DNA of 64,000 nucleotides from V1-33 sp964523105. GTDB taxonomy: Bacteria > Verrucomicrobiota > Verrucomicrobiia > Verrucomicrobiales > V1-33. The stretch's first letter is position 1. Every line of letters begins with the position of its first letter. The notes under the pieces are model-generated. The model searched no databases. It was not told the DNA's origin and saw only the letters and a list, made by a program, of their open reading frames with translations. The stretch spans positions 124,001 to 188,000 of the forward strand of contig CAZFZN010000007.1 in assembly GCA_964523105.1 (NCBI GenBank). Direction: 5' to 3'. A program made the translations under genes and the position numbers. This document shows positions 18,950 through 27,161 of the stretch, in pieces.

Positions 18950-19927
18950 ATGATCGTTCCACAATTCTGGGCCGAAGCGCGCGTGGTGAAGCATTTGCCG
19001 GAGCGGCAAATCACGGTGCGCCGGTTCGGGTGGTCGGATGTCAGTGAGGCGGAGGCGCAGGAAAATGCTGAGGCACGGGCGCAGGAGGCGATGGAGCGCA
19101 TCCTCCGGGGAGAAACACTGCGCCGACGCGAGCCGCGCGTGCCTTACAATGGCGCGGACGGCGTGCCCATCCGGGAGGAAATCGTGAGCCGTCACGGGGA
19201 CACGGTGCTGACGCGAAATTGCTATGGCGCGCTGTGCCTCAATACGCCGGAGGTGGCTTTTGCCGACGTGGATGAAGCCATCGAATGGAGGGCGAAAGGA
19301 TGCCTGACGCTGTTCACGGTCCTGGCCGCGGTTTCGGTCTGGACCGGATGGAAATACGGAACGTGGCAGATGGCCGCCGGCATGCTGATTGCGGCGCTGT
19401 TTCTCAGTTTTGTACTGTCATGGGCGGCCCACCGCTTCGCCATCCGGCTGAGAGGCGGGGCAGCGTCGATCGCGCGGCGGGGCATTGAACGATTCATGAA
19501 CCTGCACCCTGACTGGCTGGTGCGGCTCTATCGCACGCCCGCCGGATACCGCGTGCTTGTTCTGCACAGCGTGATGGACCCGCGCAGTGATGCAGTGGCG
19601 GAGTTCTTCTCCGCCACCGGAACGGACCCGCAATACGCTGCCATGTGCCGCGCGCAAAACTGTTTCCGCGCGCGCGTGAGTCCGAAGCCCTGGCGCATCG
19701 GCATGGACCGGGTGCTCCGCCCGCGCCGCGCTGCATGGCCGGTGCCGCCGGAACTCTTGCCGGAGCGCCGGGAATGGGTGCGCGACTACGAAGCCCGCGC
19801 GGAGGGCTATGCGTCCTGTCATTTTTTGGGCGAATTCGGAAACGGCCCGGTGCATTCCTCCGCCCGCGCCGTGCAGCAGCTTCACGATGACCTCTGCCGC
19901 GCGGAATCCAGTCTGCCGCTGGCCTGA
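18950..19927 (+). CDS. Uncharacterised two-helix membrane protein
   Basis: I do not recognise a named family. The 325-residue product has a charged N-terminal part rich in Glu, Ala and Arg (residues ~20-55). Two membrane helices follow at about 113-150 (FTVLAAVSVWTGW and MLIAALFLSFVLSWAA). The cytoplasmic C-terminal half is rich in Arg and aromatic residues (WLVRLYRTPAGYRVLVLHS, PKPWRIGMDRVLRP). The N-terminus lacks a signal peptide. The ATG at 18950 was chosen over the in-frame GTG at 18941; neither has a strong ribosome site. The gene stands alone between the pseudopilin terminator and the VOC gene. Confidence 0.7.
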   Translation: MIVPQFWAEARVVKHLPERQITVRRFGWSDVSEAEAQENAEARAQEAMERILRGETLRRREPRVPYNGADGVPIREEIVSRHGDTVLTRNCYGALCLNTPEVAFADVDEAIEWRAKGCLTLFTVLAAVSVWTGWKYGTWQMAAGMLIAALFLSFVLSWAAHRFAIRLRGGAASIARRGIERFMNLHPDWLVRLYRTPAGYRVLVLHSVMDPRSDAVAEFFSATGTDPQYAAMCRAQNCFRARVSPKPWRIGMDRVLRPRRAAWPVPPELLPERREWVRDYEARAEGYASCHFLGEFGNGPVHSSARAVQQLHDDLCRAESSLPLA

Positions 19928-19973
19928 GCGCGGTTCTTGACAGCCGGAGGCCAACCCGTCAGCCTGTCCGCCT

Positions 19974-20354
19974 ATGAAAACGAATCCTGTCGGATGGTTT
20001 GAAATCTACGTAGAAGACATGAGTCGCGCCCGCGCCTTTTACGAGGCCGTGTGCGCCGTCAAACTCGAAAAGCTCCCGGGCTCTGATCTCGAAATGTGGG
20101 CGTGGCCGATGGGCGACTGCACCTCGCAGGTCTATGGTGCGCCCGGGGCGCTGGTTCACATGCCCGGGTGCCCGTCCGGCGGGAACAGCACCATCGTTTA
20201 CTTCTCCTGCGAGGACTGCGCCGTGGAGGAAGCCCGCGTGGTGCCCGCCGGAGGCAGCATCTTCAAAACGAAATTCTCCATCGGGCCCTACGGTTTCATC
20301 GCGCTCGTCAAAGACACGGAGGGCAATCTCATCGGACTGCATTCGATGAAGTGA
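19974..20354 (+). CDS. VOC (glyoxalase/dioxygenase fold) family protein
   Basis: This 126-residue protein has the VOC-fold pattern: the opening NPVGWFEIYVEDMSRARAFY, a central VYFSCEDCAVEEARV strand-helix, and the closing GPYGFIALVKDTEGNLIGL typical of glyoxalase/bleomycin-resistance homologues. Small stand-alone members act as metal-dependent isomerases, dioxygenases or binding proteins. The specific reaction cannot be read from sequence. It is convergent with the following minus-strand gene, with only six bases between the stops. Confidence 0.85.
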   Translation: MKTNPVGWFEIYVEDMSRARAFYEAVCAVKLEKLPGSDLEMWAWPMGDCTSQVYGAPGALVHMPGCPSGGNSTIVYFSCEDCAVEEARVVPAGGSIFKTKFSIGPYGFIALVKDTEGNLIGLHSMK

Positions 20355-20360
20355 GGCCAC

Positions 20361-21023
20361 TCACTCCAGTGGCACCCAGTTCCCCCGCCAGTCGTAGCAC
20401 TGGAGCGGGCGGAAGGTCTTCTTATAGTCGTAGTGGCTCGGCTGAGCGGTGGCGTAGCCGGGATAGAGCCAGCGCTTTCCCTGCGCCGCGGCCCACTCGA
20501 TTTCATGCAGCAGCGTGAACGTGCCGAGGCTGCGGCGCGCTTCGTCAGGCTCAAACATGGCATAGACGCTGGAGACCGCCTCCGCGCCCGCGTCCAGATA
20601 ACTCACCGCAATGAGCCGGCCGGAGAGCCGCACCTCCACACTGACACATTCGCAGGGCTCGCGGGCGGGATGTTCTGAAGGAATGAAGGTGCGCAGCGAA
20701 TCCGGCACGTTGGAAACGAATCGCGCGCGGTGCCGCAGGAATATGGCCTCGCGCTCCCCGTCCACCAGAGCGGGCACGATGCGCACCTCCGTGTCGTCGT
20801 TCCGGCGCAGCACGCGGCGCTGGCTTTTGGAAATCTGGAAGGCGGCCAGTTCCATGCGCAGAGGCTGGATGAACTGCACGCCGCCGTCCTCGCCGAGGCT
20901 GAGGCTGTAGCGGAAGAAGTCGCTGCCGAAGTGCCGCCAGCCCTGCGCCCACAGGGCATCCATCTGCTCCGGCGCGGCGCAGAGAATGCGGAGTGATTCG
21001 AAAACGGGCGGGGGAAACTGCAT
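20361..21023 (-). CDS. ATE/Bpt-like aminoacyl-tRNA-protein transferase lacking the N-terminal cysteines
   Basis: The 220-residue protein carries the GNAT-type core of arginyl/leucyl-tRNA-protein transferases: ISKSQRRVLRRN, ARRSLGTFTLLHEIEWA, YPGYATAQPSHYDYKKTF. Family members transfer an amino acid from tRNA to a protein N-terminus as an N-degron signal. The usual N-terminal PCxYL and CxxCxxC segment is missing: where the cysteine cluster should lie the sequence reads VQFIQPLRMELAAFQ. Only two Cys remain in the first half, one in the extreme N-terminal part. The ATG at 21023 lies four bases after the DUF1501 stop, so the two are co-transcribed and possibly coupled. A longer start at 21059 would overlap DUF1501. 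It could be a divergent transferase or a repurposed GNAT protein. Confidence 0.72.
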   Translation of the reverse strand: MQFPPPVFESLRILCAAPEQMDALWAQGWRHFGSDFFRYSLSLGEDGGVQFIQPLRMELAAFQISKSQRRVLRRNDDTEVRIVPALVDGEREAIFLRHRARFVSNVPDSLRTFIPSEHPAREPCECVSVEVRLSGRLIAVSYLDAGAEAVSSVYAMFEPDEARRSLGTFTLLHEIEWAAAQGKRWLYPGYATAQPSHYDYKKTFRPLQCYDWRGNWVPLE

Positions 21024-21027
21024 GCAC

Positions 21028-22452
21028 CTAAGCCAGCAGCGGCTTGAGCACATGTCCATGCACGTCGGTGAGCCGTCTGTCTATCCCGCCGGCGCGGTAG
21101 GTCAGCTTTTCATGATCGAGGCCCATCAGGTGCAGAATGGTCGCGTGAATGTCATAGACCTCCGTCGGCTGCCGGCGGTTCTGCGGCTTGTAGCCGAATT
21201 CATCGCTCGGGCCAAAGGTCACGCCGCCACGGATGCCGCCGCCGCAGAGCCAGTTGGTGAAGCAGAAAGGATTGTGGTCACGGCCCTTGCCGCCCTGGGT
21301 GCTCGGCATGCGGCCAAACTCCGTGGTCCAGAGAATGATCGTATCGTCCAGCAGGCCGCGCTGTTTCAGATCTTTGATCAAAGCGGCGGTGCCTTTGGCA
21401 AACCCGCGGGCCAGCGGGCCGTGGTCGCGCTCCACGTCTTCGTGACTGTCCCAGTTGCGGCGCGGGAAGCCGTTGTCGTTGCCACTCCAGATTTGCACGA
21501 AGCGCACCCCGCGCTCCAGCAGCCGGCGCGCGGCGAGGCACTTGCGCCCGAAGACATCCATCTCCTCGGCCGCGTTGATCTCCTTCGGCCATTCCTTCAC
21601 ATCGTCGCGAATGCCGTACATCTCTTTGATGTAAGCCGGCTCCCTGGAAATATCCAAAGCCTCCGGCGCCGCCAACTGCATGCGCGCGGCAAGTTCGTAG
21701 CTGCGAATGCGCGCCTCCAGGCGGTCGTCGCCCGCGCGCTGTGAGGCATGGGCTTGGTTGAGCACCGCCATCAGGTCGTGCGCCGCCGCTTCACTTTGCG
21801 GCGTGGTGAAGTTGGCGCGCTTGTCAGGAAACAAGTCTGTAATGGGTGTCTCCATGCCCGGATAAATGACCGTGCCCTGATGCTGCGCCGGCAGGAACGC
21901 GGAGTCCCAGTTCTTGGTGCCGTTCGACGCCAGCCCGCGGTGGTCCGGCAGCACGACGAACGCCGGCAGGTTTTCGTTCATGCTGCCCAGCCCGTAACTG
22001 ACCCACGCGCCCGCCGCCGGAAAACCGGGGCGGTTGAAGCCCGTCGTTTGCAGCAGCGTTCCCTGGCTGTGTACGCCCGTCTTGCCGACCATGTTATGCA
22101 CGAACGCCATCTCATCCACGACCGCGCCCAGTTCCGCGACCGGTTCGCCGAGCATCTTGCCGCTGCGACCATACGGTTTGAAGTCCCACACCGGACGGAG
22201 CCACGGGCCGAGGCCGTTCTGAAACGCCTCCACGTGCTCGCCGAAGTCGCTGGGCTGGCCGTGACGTTTGATGAGTTCCGGTTTGAAATCGAACAAGTCG
22301 ATGTGGCTCGCGGCTCCCGCCATGAAGAGCTGGACCACGCGCTTGGCACGCGGTTTAACTTGAGGCGCGAGGGAGGCTGTGGACTCGCTGGCAAGAAGAT
22401 GAGCGAGCGCGAGGCCGGGGAAGGTCTGAAGAAGGGCGCGGCGGGTGAACAT
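21028..22452 (-). CDS. DUF1501 sulfatase-fold exported protein
   Basis: This 474-residue protein belongs to the DUF1501 family of the alkaline-phosphatase/sulfatase superfamily, expanded in Planctomycetes and Verrucomicrobia. It has a twin-arginine N-terminus (TRRALLQTFPGLALAHLL), the opening VVQLFMAGAASHIDLFDFKP, central LLERGVRFVQIWSG and NWDSHEDVERDH, and the closing TTEFGRMPSTQGGKGRDH with the expected metal-binding His/Asp pattern. Members are secreted, of unproven function, and almost always paired with a DUF1549/DUF1553 cytochrome protein, here encoded upstream at 22968-25688. The normal pair is separated by a GxxExxY cassette. The ATE-like gene follows four bases downstream. Confidence 0.9.
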   Translation of the reverse strand: MFTRRALLQTFPGLALAHLLASESTASLAPQVKPRAKRVVQLFMAGAASHIDLFDFKPELIKRHGQPSDFGEHVEAFQNGLGPWLRPVWDFKPYGRSGKMLGEPVAELGAVVDEMAFVHNMVGKTGVHSQGTLLQTTGFNRPGFPAAGAWVSYGLGSMNENLPAFVVLPDHRGLASNGTKNWDSAFLPAQHQGTVIYPGMETPITDLFPDKRANFTTPQSEAAAHDLMAVLNQAHASQRAGDDRLEARIRSYELAARMQLAAPEALDISREPAYIKEMYGIRDDVKEWPKEINAAEEMDVFGRKCLAARRLLERGVRFVQIWSGNDNGFPRRNWDSHEDVERDHGPLARGFAKGTAALIKDLKQRGLLDDTIILWTTEFGRMPSTQGGKGRDHNPFCFTNWLCGGGIRGGVTFGPSDEFGYKPQNRRQPTEVYDIHATILHLMGLDHEKLTYRAGGIDRRLTDVHGHVLKPLLA

Positions 22453-22462
22453 GAGTAGAAAG

Positions 22463-22968
22463 GATTTTGAACAGGAGGAAGCAGAGGGAGCAGAGGCTTG
22501 AGTAGTTGGGACTATGAGTCAGGGGCGTCGGCACCGGGGAGGATCAGGCGGTGAATTCCGTCAACGAGTTTGATTTCGTGGAAGTTGATCAGTAAACCGA
22601 GCGGCACGTTGAGCAGTTTCATGTAGCTCATCAGTTGTGCTTTATGGATTGGCAGGATGGCTTGCACGGCTTTGGCTTCCACCAGCAGGCAATCCTCCAC
22701 TAGAATGTCGAAGCGAAGGGTCTCTTCAAAAATCAGCCCCTTGTATTCGATCTCGACTTTGCGCTGCGCCACTGCGCCAAGTTGGTTCAGTTCCAGTTCC
22801 CTCATGAGACAGCGCTCATAGATACTCTCAATCAGCCCCGGCCCCTTAAGCCGATGCACCTCAATCGCGGCGCCAATGACCTTTCCGGTCAGCGATGATG
22901 CTTTGGAAAACAACGGGTGCATAAACAATAAGAACTCTGCTTCCTCTGCTGCCTCCTGTTCAAAAATC
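22463..22968. mobile_element. Inverted-repeat-bounded cassette carrying a GxxExxY gene
   Basis: A ~33-base sequence at 22463-22495 recurs in inverted orientation at 22935-22968, matching at about 31 of 34 positions with one single-base gap. The repeat is purine-rich (core GAACAGGAGG then AGCAGAGG units) and unlike the surrounding coding DNA. The two arms enclose exactly one gene and touch the PSD1 stop on one side and nearly the DUF1501 start on the other. No target-site duplication is evident. The cassette is lower in GC than its neighbours. It resembles a non-autonomous mobile element or an inserted cassette; no transposase is present. Confidence 0.6.
22512..22922 (-). CDS. GxxExxY family protein (PD-(D/E)xK-like fold)
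   Basis: The 136-residue protein matches the GxxExxY family: LTGKVIGAAIEVHRLKGPG, then the name-giving GLIESIYERCL, then FDILVEDCLLVEAKAV, which looks like the D...ExK core of PD-(D/E)xK nucleases, and a final LLINFHEIKLVDGIHRLIL. Members are small, of unknown function, and scattered through environmental bacterial genomes, often in unrelated contexts. The ATG at 22922 was chosen over a TTG two codons earlier. The gene lies inside a pair of long inverted repeats and has a lower GC content than its neighbours, both consistent with insertion between PSD1 and DUF1501. Confidence 0.88.
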   Translation of the reverse strand: MHPLFSKASSLTGKVIGAAIEVHRLKGPGLIESIYERCLMRELELNQLGAVAQRKVEIEYKGLIFEETLRFDILVEDCLLVEAKAVQAILPIHKAQLMSYMKLLNVPLGLLINFHEIKLVDGIHRLILPGADAPDS

Positions 22969-25688
22969 TAATCCACAAACACAAACTCATTCAGATTCAG
23001 CACCGCCCGGCACACCGCCTCCACTCCAAACTTCTCCGCCACCTTCTTCATCTCCTGTAATTCCCCCGCCGACCCTTCCCGACCGAAGGTCAGCTTCATC
23101 ACCATCCGCAACTGCCCGTCCAAATCCTTCTGTGACTCCTTCACCCGCGCCGCGAACTTTTGCGCCGCCACGAGGGTGAGCTGGTTGTTCAACTGTGCCA
23201 GCGCCTGGAGTGGCGTGATGGTCTGGGTGCGCTTGTCCACCATCATCGACGGGTCGGCGCAGTCCATCGTCGCCATCCACGGCTGGGGTTTGCTGCGGGC
23301 GAGGAAGCGATAGACCGAGCGGCGGTGCAGCTTCGGATCGCTGAGGTCGGCGAGATGATATTCGTAATGCGGCGAATGCTCCGGATGCAGCACCACAAAA
23401 TCCTGAAACGCCGGACCGCCCATGGTGAGGTCGAGCAGTCCGGACACTTTCAAAATGCTGTCGCGCACGGCTTCGGCCTCCAGTTTGCGGCGGTTGGCGC
23501 GCCAGAGGTATTGGTTCTCCGGATCGATCTGCGTGTTCTTTAGAAAGTGCTCAGTGCTCAGTTCACGGTGCTCAGTGGCTGCGCCCGGCGACGGTGCACT
23601 GAGCACTGCGAACTGTGAACTCCTGCGGTAAGCCGCGCTCGTCACGATCAATTTGTGCAGCCGCTTGAGCGAGCCGCCGCTGTCGCGGAAGTCGGCCGCC
23701 AGCCAGTCGAGCAGTTCCGGATGCGACGGCAGCGCGCCCATTTTTCCGAAGTCGTTCGGCGAATCCACGAGGCCGCGGCCGAAGTGATATTGCCAGACGC
23801 GGTTCACGATGCTGCGCCAGGTGAGCGGATTCTTCGGGTCGGTAATCCAGCGGGCGAGCGCCGCGCGGCGCTGACCTTCGGATGCGCCCCGGGGAATTTC
23901 AAAACGCGCCGGCAGTTCCGGCACGCAGGACAAAGCGCCTGGCTCCGCCTCGGCTCCGGGTCGCGTCACATCACCGCGCGCGAGCACGAACACCGGGCGC
24001 GGCTCGCCGCCTTTGGCGCCCGTGCCGGCGAAGGCGCCGCTGCCGTTGTGAATGGTGCCGCTGTACACCCGGCGCGGCGCCGGCAGCTCCTTGAGCTTCC
24101 TCTCTGCTTCCGTCAGGGTGCGTTCGGCCGTTTCCAGTTCCGTCCATTCGGCTTTGGAAAGCACGGCCTCCAGCAGGAGGCGGCGCGCCTGCTGCAGTTT
24201 GGCGACATCCACTCCCGGCGCGGCGACTTTGTCCGCAGGCACACCGGGATACCAGCTGTCTGTCAGGTTCGTCCGCTGCCAGCGCGGCGGGGCTTCGATG
24301 GAATCGAGCGATGTCACCGCCGCACCGAGCGCCCGGTTCTTGCCGGCGGTGTCGAACACCTCCAGTTCCGCGAGGGCGAAGATGTAGTCGTTCTGCCGTG
24401 TGGCCAGTTTGGTGGCCGTGATGCGAAGGTAACGCGCCGCCCCGCCCGCGCCGAAGCTGACGGCTTTGATCTTCGGATTCGGCGCATCCTGCTGCGTCTG
24501 GTCCACGAGGACGCGCGCGGCGCCGGCGAACTTCGGATCGTCACTGGCCTCGATTTTATAACGCACGGGAAATCCGAAGCCGTCGCCGATGCCGGCGAAG
24601 TCATCGTGACACGGATGCAGCACCACCTGACTGAGCATGACGCTCTCGCCGAGGTCCAACTGCACCCACTTCGTTTTGTCAGGGGAAGGTTCGATGGCCG
24701 AGTGCCAGCCGTTCTGCGCCGCCAGACTGGCGGCGGGCTTGCTGAGACCCGCGATCGTTTTGTCCAGTGCCGCGAGGGCTTCCCCCGCGAGCGGTTTGGC
24801 CTTTGCCTGGAGAGCCTCCACCTTCGCCCGTGCGGCCTGCAGCGCCGCCTCCAGGGCAACGCGCTGCTTGGCGACCGCGGGGTCGGTGTCGTAAGCGCGA
24901 TCGGCGCGGTCGAGAGCCGCGAACACCGACTGCAGATTGTAGTAATCCTCCGCGCTGATGGGATCGAATTTGTGATCGTGACACTGCGCGCAGTGCACCG
25001 TCATTGAATTGAACGTGCCGATGGTGTTGGCCACCATGTCGTCGCGGTCGAGATGCCGCGCGATCTTACCGTCGGTTTTGCTCTCCGGCACCTCTGCGTG
25101 CCCGATGAGGTCCCACGGCCCGGCGGAGATGAAACCGAGCGCCTCGATGCCGTCGCGGGTGCCAGGGTAAAGCACATCGCCGGCGATTTGTTCCTCCACG
25201 AAACGCGCGTAGGGTTTGTCTTCGTTGAAGGCGCGAATCACATAATCGCGATAAGGCCATGCGTTCGGGCGCGGCTGGTCTTTGTCATAGCCGTGCGTGT
25301 CGCCGTAATGCACCACATCCAGCCAGTGCCGCGCCCAGCGTTCGCCGTAGCGCGGGCTGGCGAGCAGTTTGTCCACCAGTGCAGGGTACGAAGCGTCCGG
25401 CGCACCGGCATACTCTATCACAAAAGCATCCACCTCCTCCGGTGCGGGCGGCAAGCCGGTGAGGTCGAAGTAAAGCCGGCGGATCAGCGTGCGCGCATCC
25501 GCCGGCGGCACCGGTGTCAGACCCTCTGCCTTCAGCCGCGCGTTCAGGTAATAATCCACCGCATTCCCCGGCACGTCCGCGCGCGGTGGAATCGGCTGCA
25601 GCGACCACCACGGTTCGCTGCTTTTCGGCCCCGCGCAGACAAAGCTGGCGGACAGGAGCAAAAGCACGGTGGCGGAGCGGGGGATCAT
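22968..25688 (-). CDS. PSD1 (DUF1549/DUF1553) secreted cytochrome-type protein
   Basis: A 906-residue exported protein with a signal peptide (SATVLLLLSASFVCAG). The DUF1549 domain includes YFDLTGLPPAPEEVD, ARHWLDVVHYGDTHG and one c-type heme site CAQCH followed by DHKFDPIS. A coiled Ala/Lys segment near 265-310 and a discoidin-like domain (about 320-460, KWVQLDLGESVMLSQVVL) follow. The DUF1553 domain closes it (NRVWQYHFGRGLVDSPNDFG, ANRRKLEAEAVRD, ending LNLNEFVFVD). It is the usual partner of DUF1501. About 25 residues near 692-717 (FAVLSAPSPG...STEHFLK) interrupt a normally continuous stretch and correspond to a palindromic DNA insert. The role is thought to be redox or polysaccharide related but is unproven. 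Confidence 0.92.
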   Translation of the reverse strand: MIPRSATVLLLLSASFVCAGPKSSEPWWSLQPIPPRADVPGNAVDYYLNARLKAEGLTPVPPADARTLIRRLYFDLTGLPPAPEEVDAFVIEYAGAPDASYPALVDKLLASPRYGERWARHWLDVVHYGDTHGYDKDQPRPNAWPYRDYVIRAFNEDKPYARFVEEQIAGDVLYPGTRDGIEALGFISAGPWDLIGHAEVPESKTDGKIARHLDRDDMVANTIGTFNSMTVHCAQCHDHKFDPISAEDYYNLQSVFAALDRADRAYDTDPAVAKQRVALEAALQAARAKVEALQAKAKPLAGEALAALDKTIAGLSKPAASLAAQNGWHSAIEPSPDKTKWVQLDLGESVMLSQVVLHPCHDDFAGIGDGFGFPVRYKIEASDDPKFAGAARVLVDQTQQDAPNPKIKAVSFGAGGAARYLRITATKLATRQNDYIFALAELEVFDTAGKNRALGAAVTSLDSIEAPPRWQRTNLTDSWYPGVPADKVAAPGVDVAKLQQARRLLLEAVLSKAEWTELETAERTLTEAERKLKELPAPRRVYSGTIHNGSGAFAGTGAKGGEPRPVFVLARGDVTRPGAEAEPGALSCVPELPARFEIPRGASEGQRRAALARWITDPKNPLTWRSIVNRVWQYHFGRGLVDSPNDFGKMGALPSHPELLDWLAADFRDSGGSLKRLHKLIVTSAAYRRSSQFAVLSAPSPGAATEHRELSTEHFLKNTQIDPENQYLWRANRRKLEAEAVRDSILKVSGLLDLTMGGPAFQDFVVLHPEHSPHYEYHLADLSDPKLHRRSVYRFLARSKPQPWMATMDCADPSMMVDKRTQTITPLQALAQLNNQLTLVAAQKFAARVKESQKDLDGQLRMVMKLTFGREGSAGELQEMKKVAEKFGVEAVCRAVLNLNEFVFVD
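23545..23622. repeat. Palindromic GTGCTCAGTG mini-element inside the PSD1 coding region
   Basis: Two 18-base arms at 23560-23577 and 23597-23614 are inverted copies matching at 16 of 18 positions, around a 19-base GC-rich loop. The left side also carries repeated GTGCTCA units (23548-23575). The composition (CAGTGCTCAG, GTTCACGG) differs sharply from surrounding codon usage. It is read through in frame and adds about 25 residues between segments that are contiguous in PSD1 relatives as I know them. This resembles the coding-region palindromic elements known from Rickettsia, although no identity to those is claimed. Confidence 0.65.
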
Positions 25689-25812
25689 CCGATACCTTAC
25701 GGGCCGCGGAGGCGGTTCTCAAATCGCACCTTCGCGTGAGTGGCGGGCCACGCTTTCGAGGGCCGGGAAATTCCTTGCGCAACACGGCCCGCCCGCGGCA
25801 CATGTCTCCGCC

Positions 25813-26892
25813 ATGAAGCGCTCATCCCTTCTCATTCTTCCCGTCACCGGCCTCGCCCTGATGCCGCTGCTTTCCTCACACGCCGATCCGCAGCCCGCCG
25901 CTGCCAAAAGTCAGGAGAAAGCGCGCGCGCAGGGCGTCGCCAAAAGCGTCGCCGACATGACCGCTGCCGCGCGGAACTTCCTCGCCAGCCTCGACGCCGA
26001 TCAGAAGGCGCTCGCCACGTTCAAACTCGACGACGCCGAACGGCAGAACTGGAAATTCACCCCCGTGGAGCGCAAAGGCATCACGCTCCAGCAACTCCGC
26101 CCGGACCAGGACTATCTCGCCATCGCCCTGCTCAACTCCGCTATGAGCAACGAAGGTTTTGCCAAAGCCGTGACCATTATGAGTCAGGAAAAAATCCTCT
26201 TCGATCTGGAGAACCAGTCGCCGCGCCGGAGTCCGGAGAAGTATCACATCCTCACTTTCGGTGAACCGTCCGCGAAAGGCTCATGGGCGTGGCGATTCGA
26301 GGGCCACCACTTCTCCTGCAGCGTCACCATTGCCGGCGGCAAACTGGTCAGCATGACGCCTTCGTTCTTCGGCACCAATCCCGGCGAAGTGAAGGAAGGC
26401 CCGCGCAAGGGCCTGCGCATGTTGAAAGACGAAGAGACCATCGCCATCAATCTCGTGAAGTCCCTGACCGAAGAGCAGAAGAAAGAGGCGGTCCTCCCGG
26501 GCGACGCGCCGGCGGATGTCCTCAGCGGCGAAAAACCCAAAGCCGACCCGCTCAGCCCCGCCGGCATTGCCTCGTCGAAGCTGGATGAAAAGCAGCGCGC
26601 GCAGCTCTGGCGCATCATCCGCGAATACATCGGTCGCTTCCGCCCGGAACTCGCCGCCACCGTCGCCGACCGCCTGCGCGCCGCGGGCGACGACAAACTC
26701 ACCTTCGCCTGGATCGGCGGGCTGGAAAACGGTCAGGGCAAATACTACCGCATTCAGTCACCGGAGTTCTTATTCGAATACGACAACACTCAAAACAACG
26801 CCAATCACCCGCACGCCACCTGGCGCGACTTCAACGGTGACTTTGGCGCGGACATTCTCGCGCAGCATTTGAAGGCGGAGCACGGACAGTAA
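25813..26892 (+). CDS. DUF3500 family exported protein
   Basis: A 359-residue protein with an N-terminal signal (SLLILPVTGLALMPLLSSHA). It matches DUF3500: NWKFTPVERKGITLQQL, YLAIALLNSAMSNEGFAKA, KGSWAWRFEGHHFSCSVTI with the conserved double His, and a late TFAWIGGLENGQGKYYRIQ. The function of the family is not established. The start at 25813 follows a 124-base region shared with the divergent PSD1 gene, so the two may be controlled from a common promoter region. The upstream in-frame extension is rejected because it runs through the PSD1 start and lacks a signal peptide. Confidence 0.87.
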   Translation: MKRSSLLILPVTGLALMPLLSSHADPQPAAAKSQEKARAQGVAKSVADMTAAARNFLASLDADQKALATFKLDDAERQNWKFTPVERKGITLQQLRPDQDYLAIALLNSAMSNEGFAKAVTIMSQEKILFDLENQSPRRSPEKYHILTFGEPSAKGSWAWRFEGHHFSCSVTIAGGKLVSMTPSFFGTNPGEVKEGPRKGLRMLKDEETIAINLVKSLTEEQKKEAVLPGDAPADVLSGEKPKADPLSPAGIASSKLDEKQRAQLWRIIREYIGRFRPELAATVADRLRAAGDDKLTFAWIGGLENGQGKYYRIQSPEFLFEYDNTQNNANHPHATWRDFNGDFGADILAQHLKAEHGQ

Positions 26893-27161
26893 CTCCCTGC
26901 GGTTACATTGCGGGGCGGTTCCGGCGGCACCGGGCTTTGCTTGTTTTCCGGGAACCAGCAGGCTGAGCCACCTCGCCCCGGGGCGCTCTCACTTCGCTTG
27001 ACGCGGTCACCGGGGGCGCTCTTCATCGCAGTCTGGTGGTCCCGCAGACCCGGCGTATCGCCGCCCGGCTGTCAGGATTAACCAGGGTCGCTGCTGCAGT
27101 TTTCCAGGTCCCCGCTGTGCTTCAAATAACCGGAACCAGGCTCCCCGCCTGGCGTCATCCC

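Noticed and set aside
23560..23614. Transcription terminator
   Set aside because: The hairpin lies inside an intact reading frame and has no T-run on either strand, so it is better seen as an inserted palindrome.
26893..27161. Possible riboswitch in the leader of the RTX gene
   Set aside because: I compared it by eye with c-di-GMP, cobalamin and TPP patterns and found no convincing core; only a small hairpin near the start remains.
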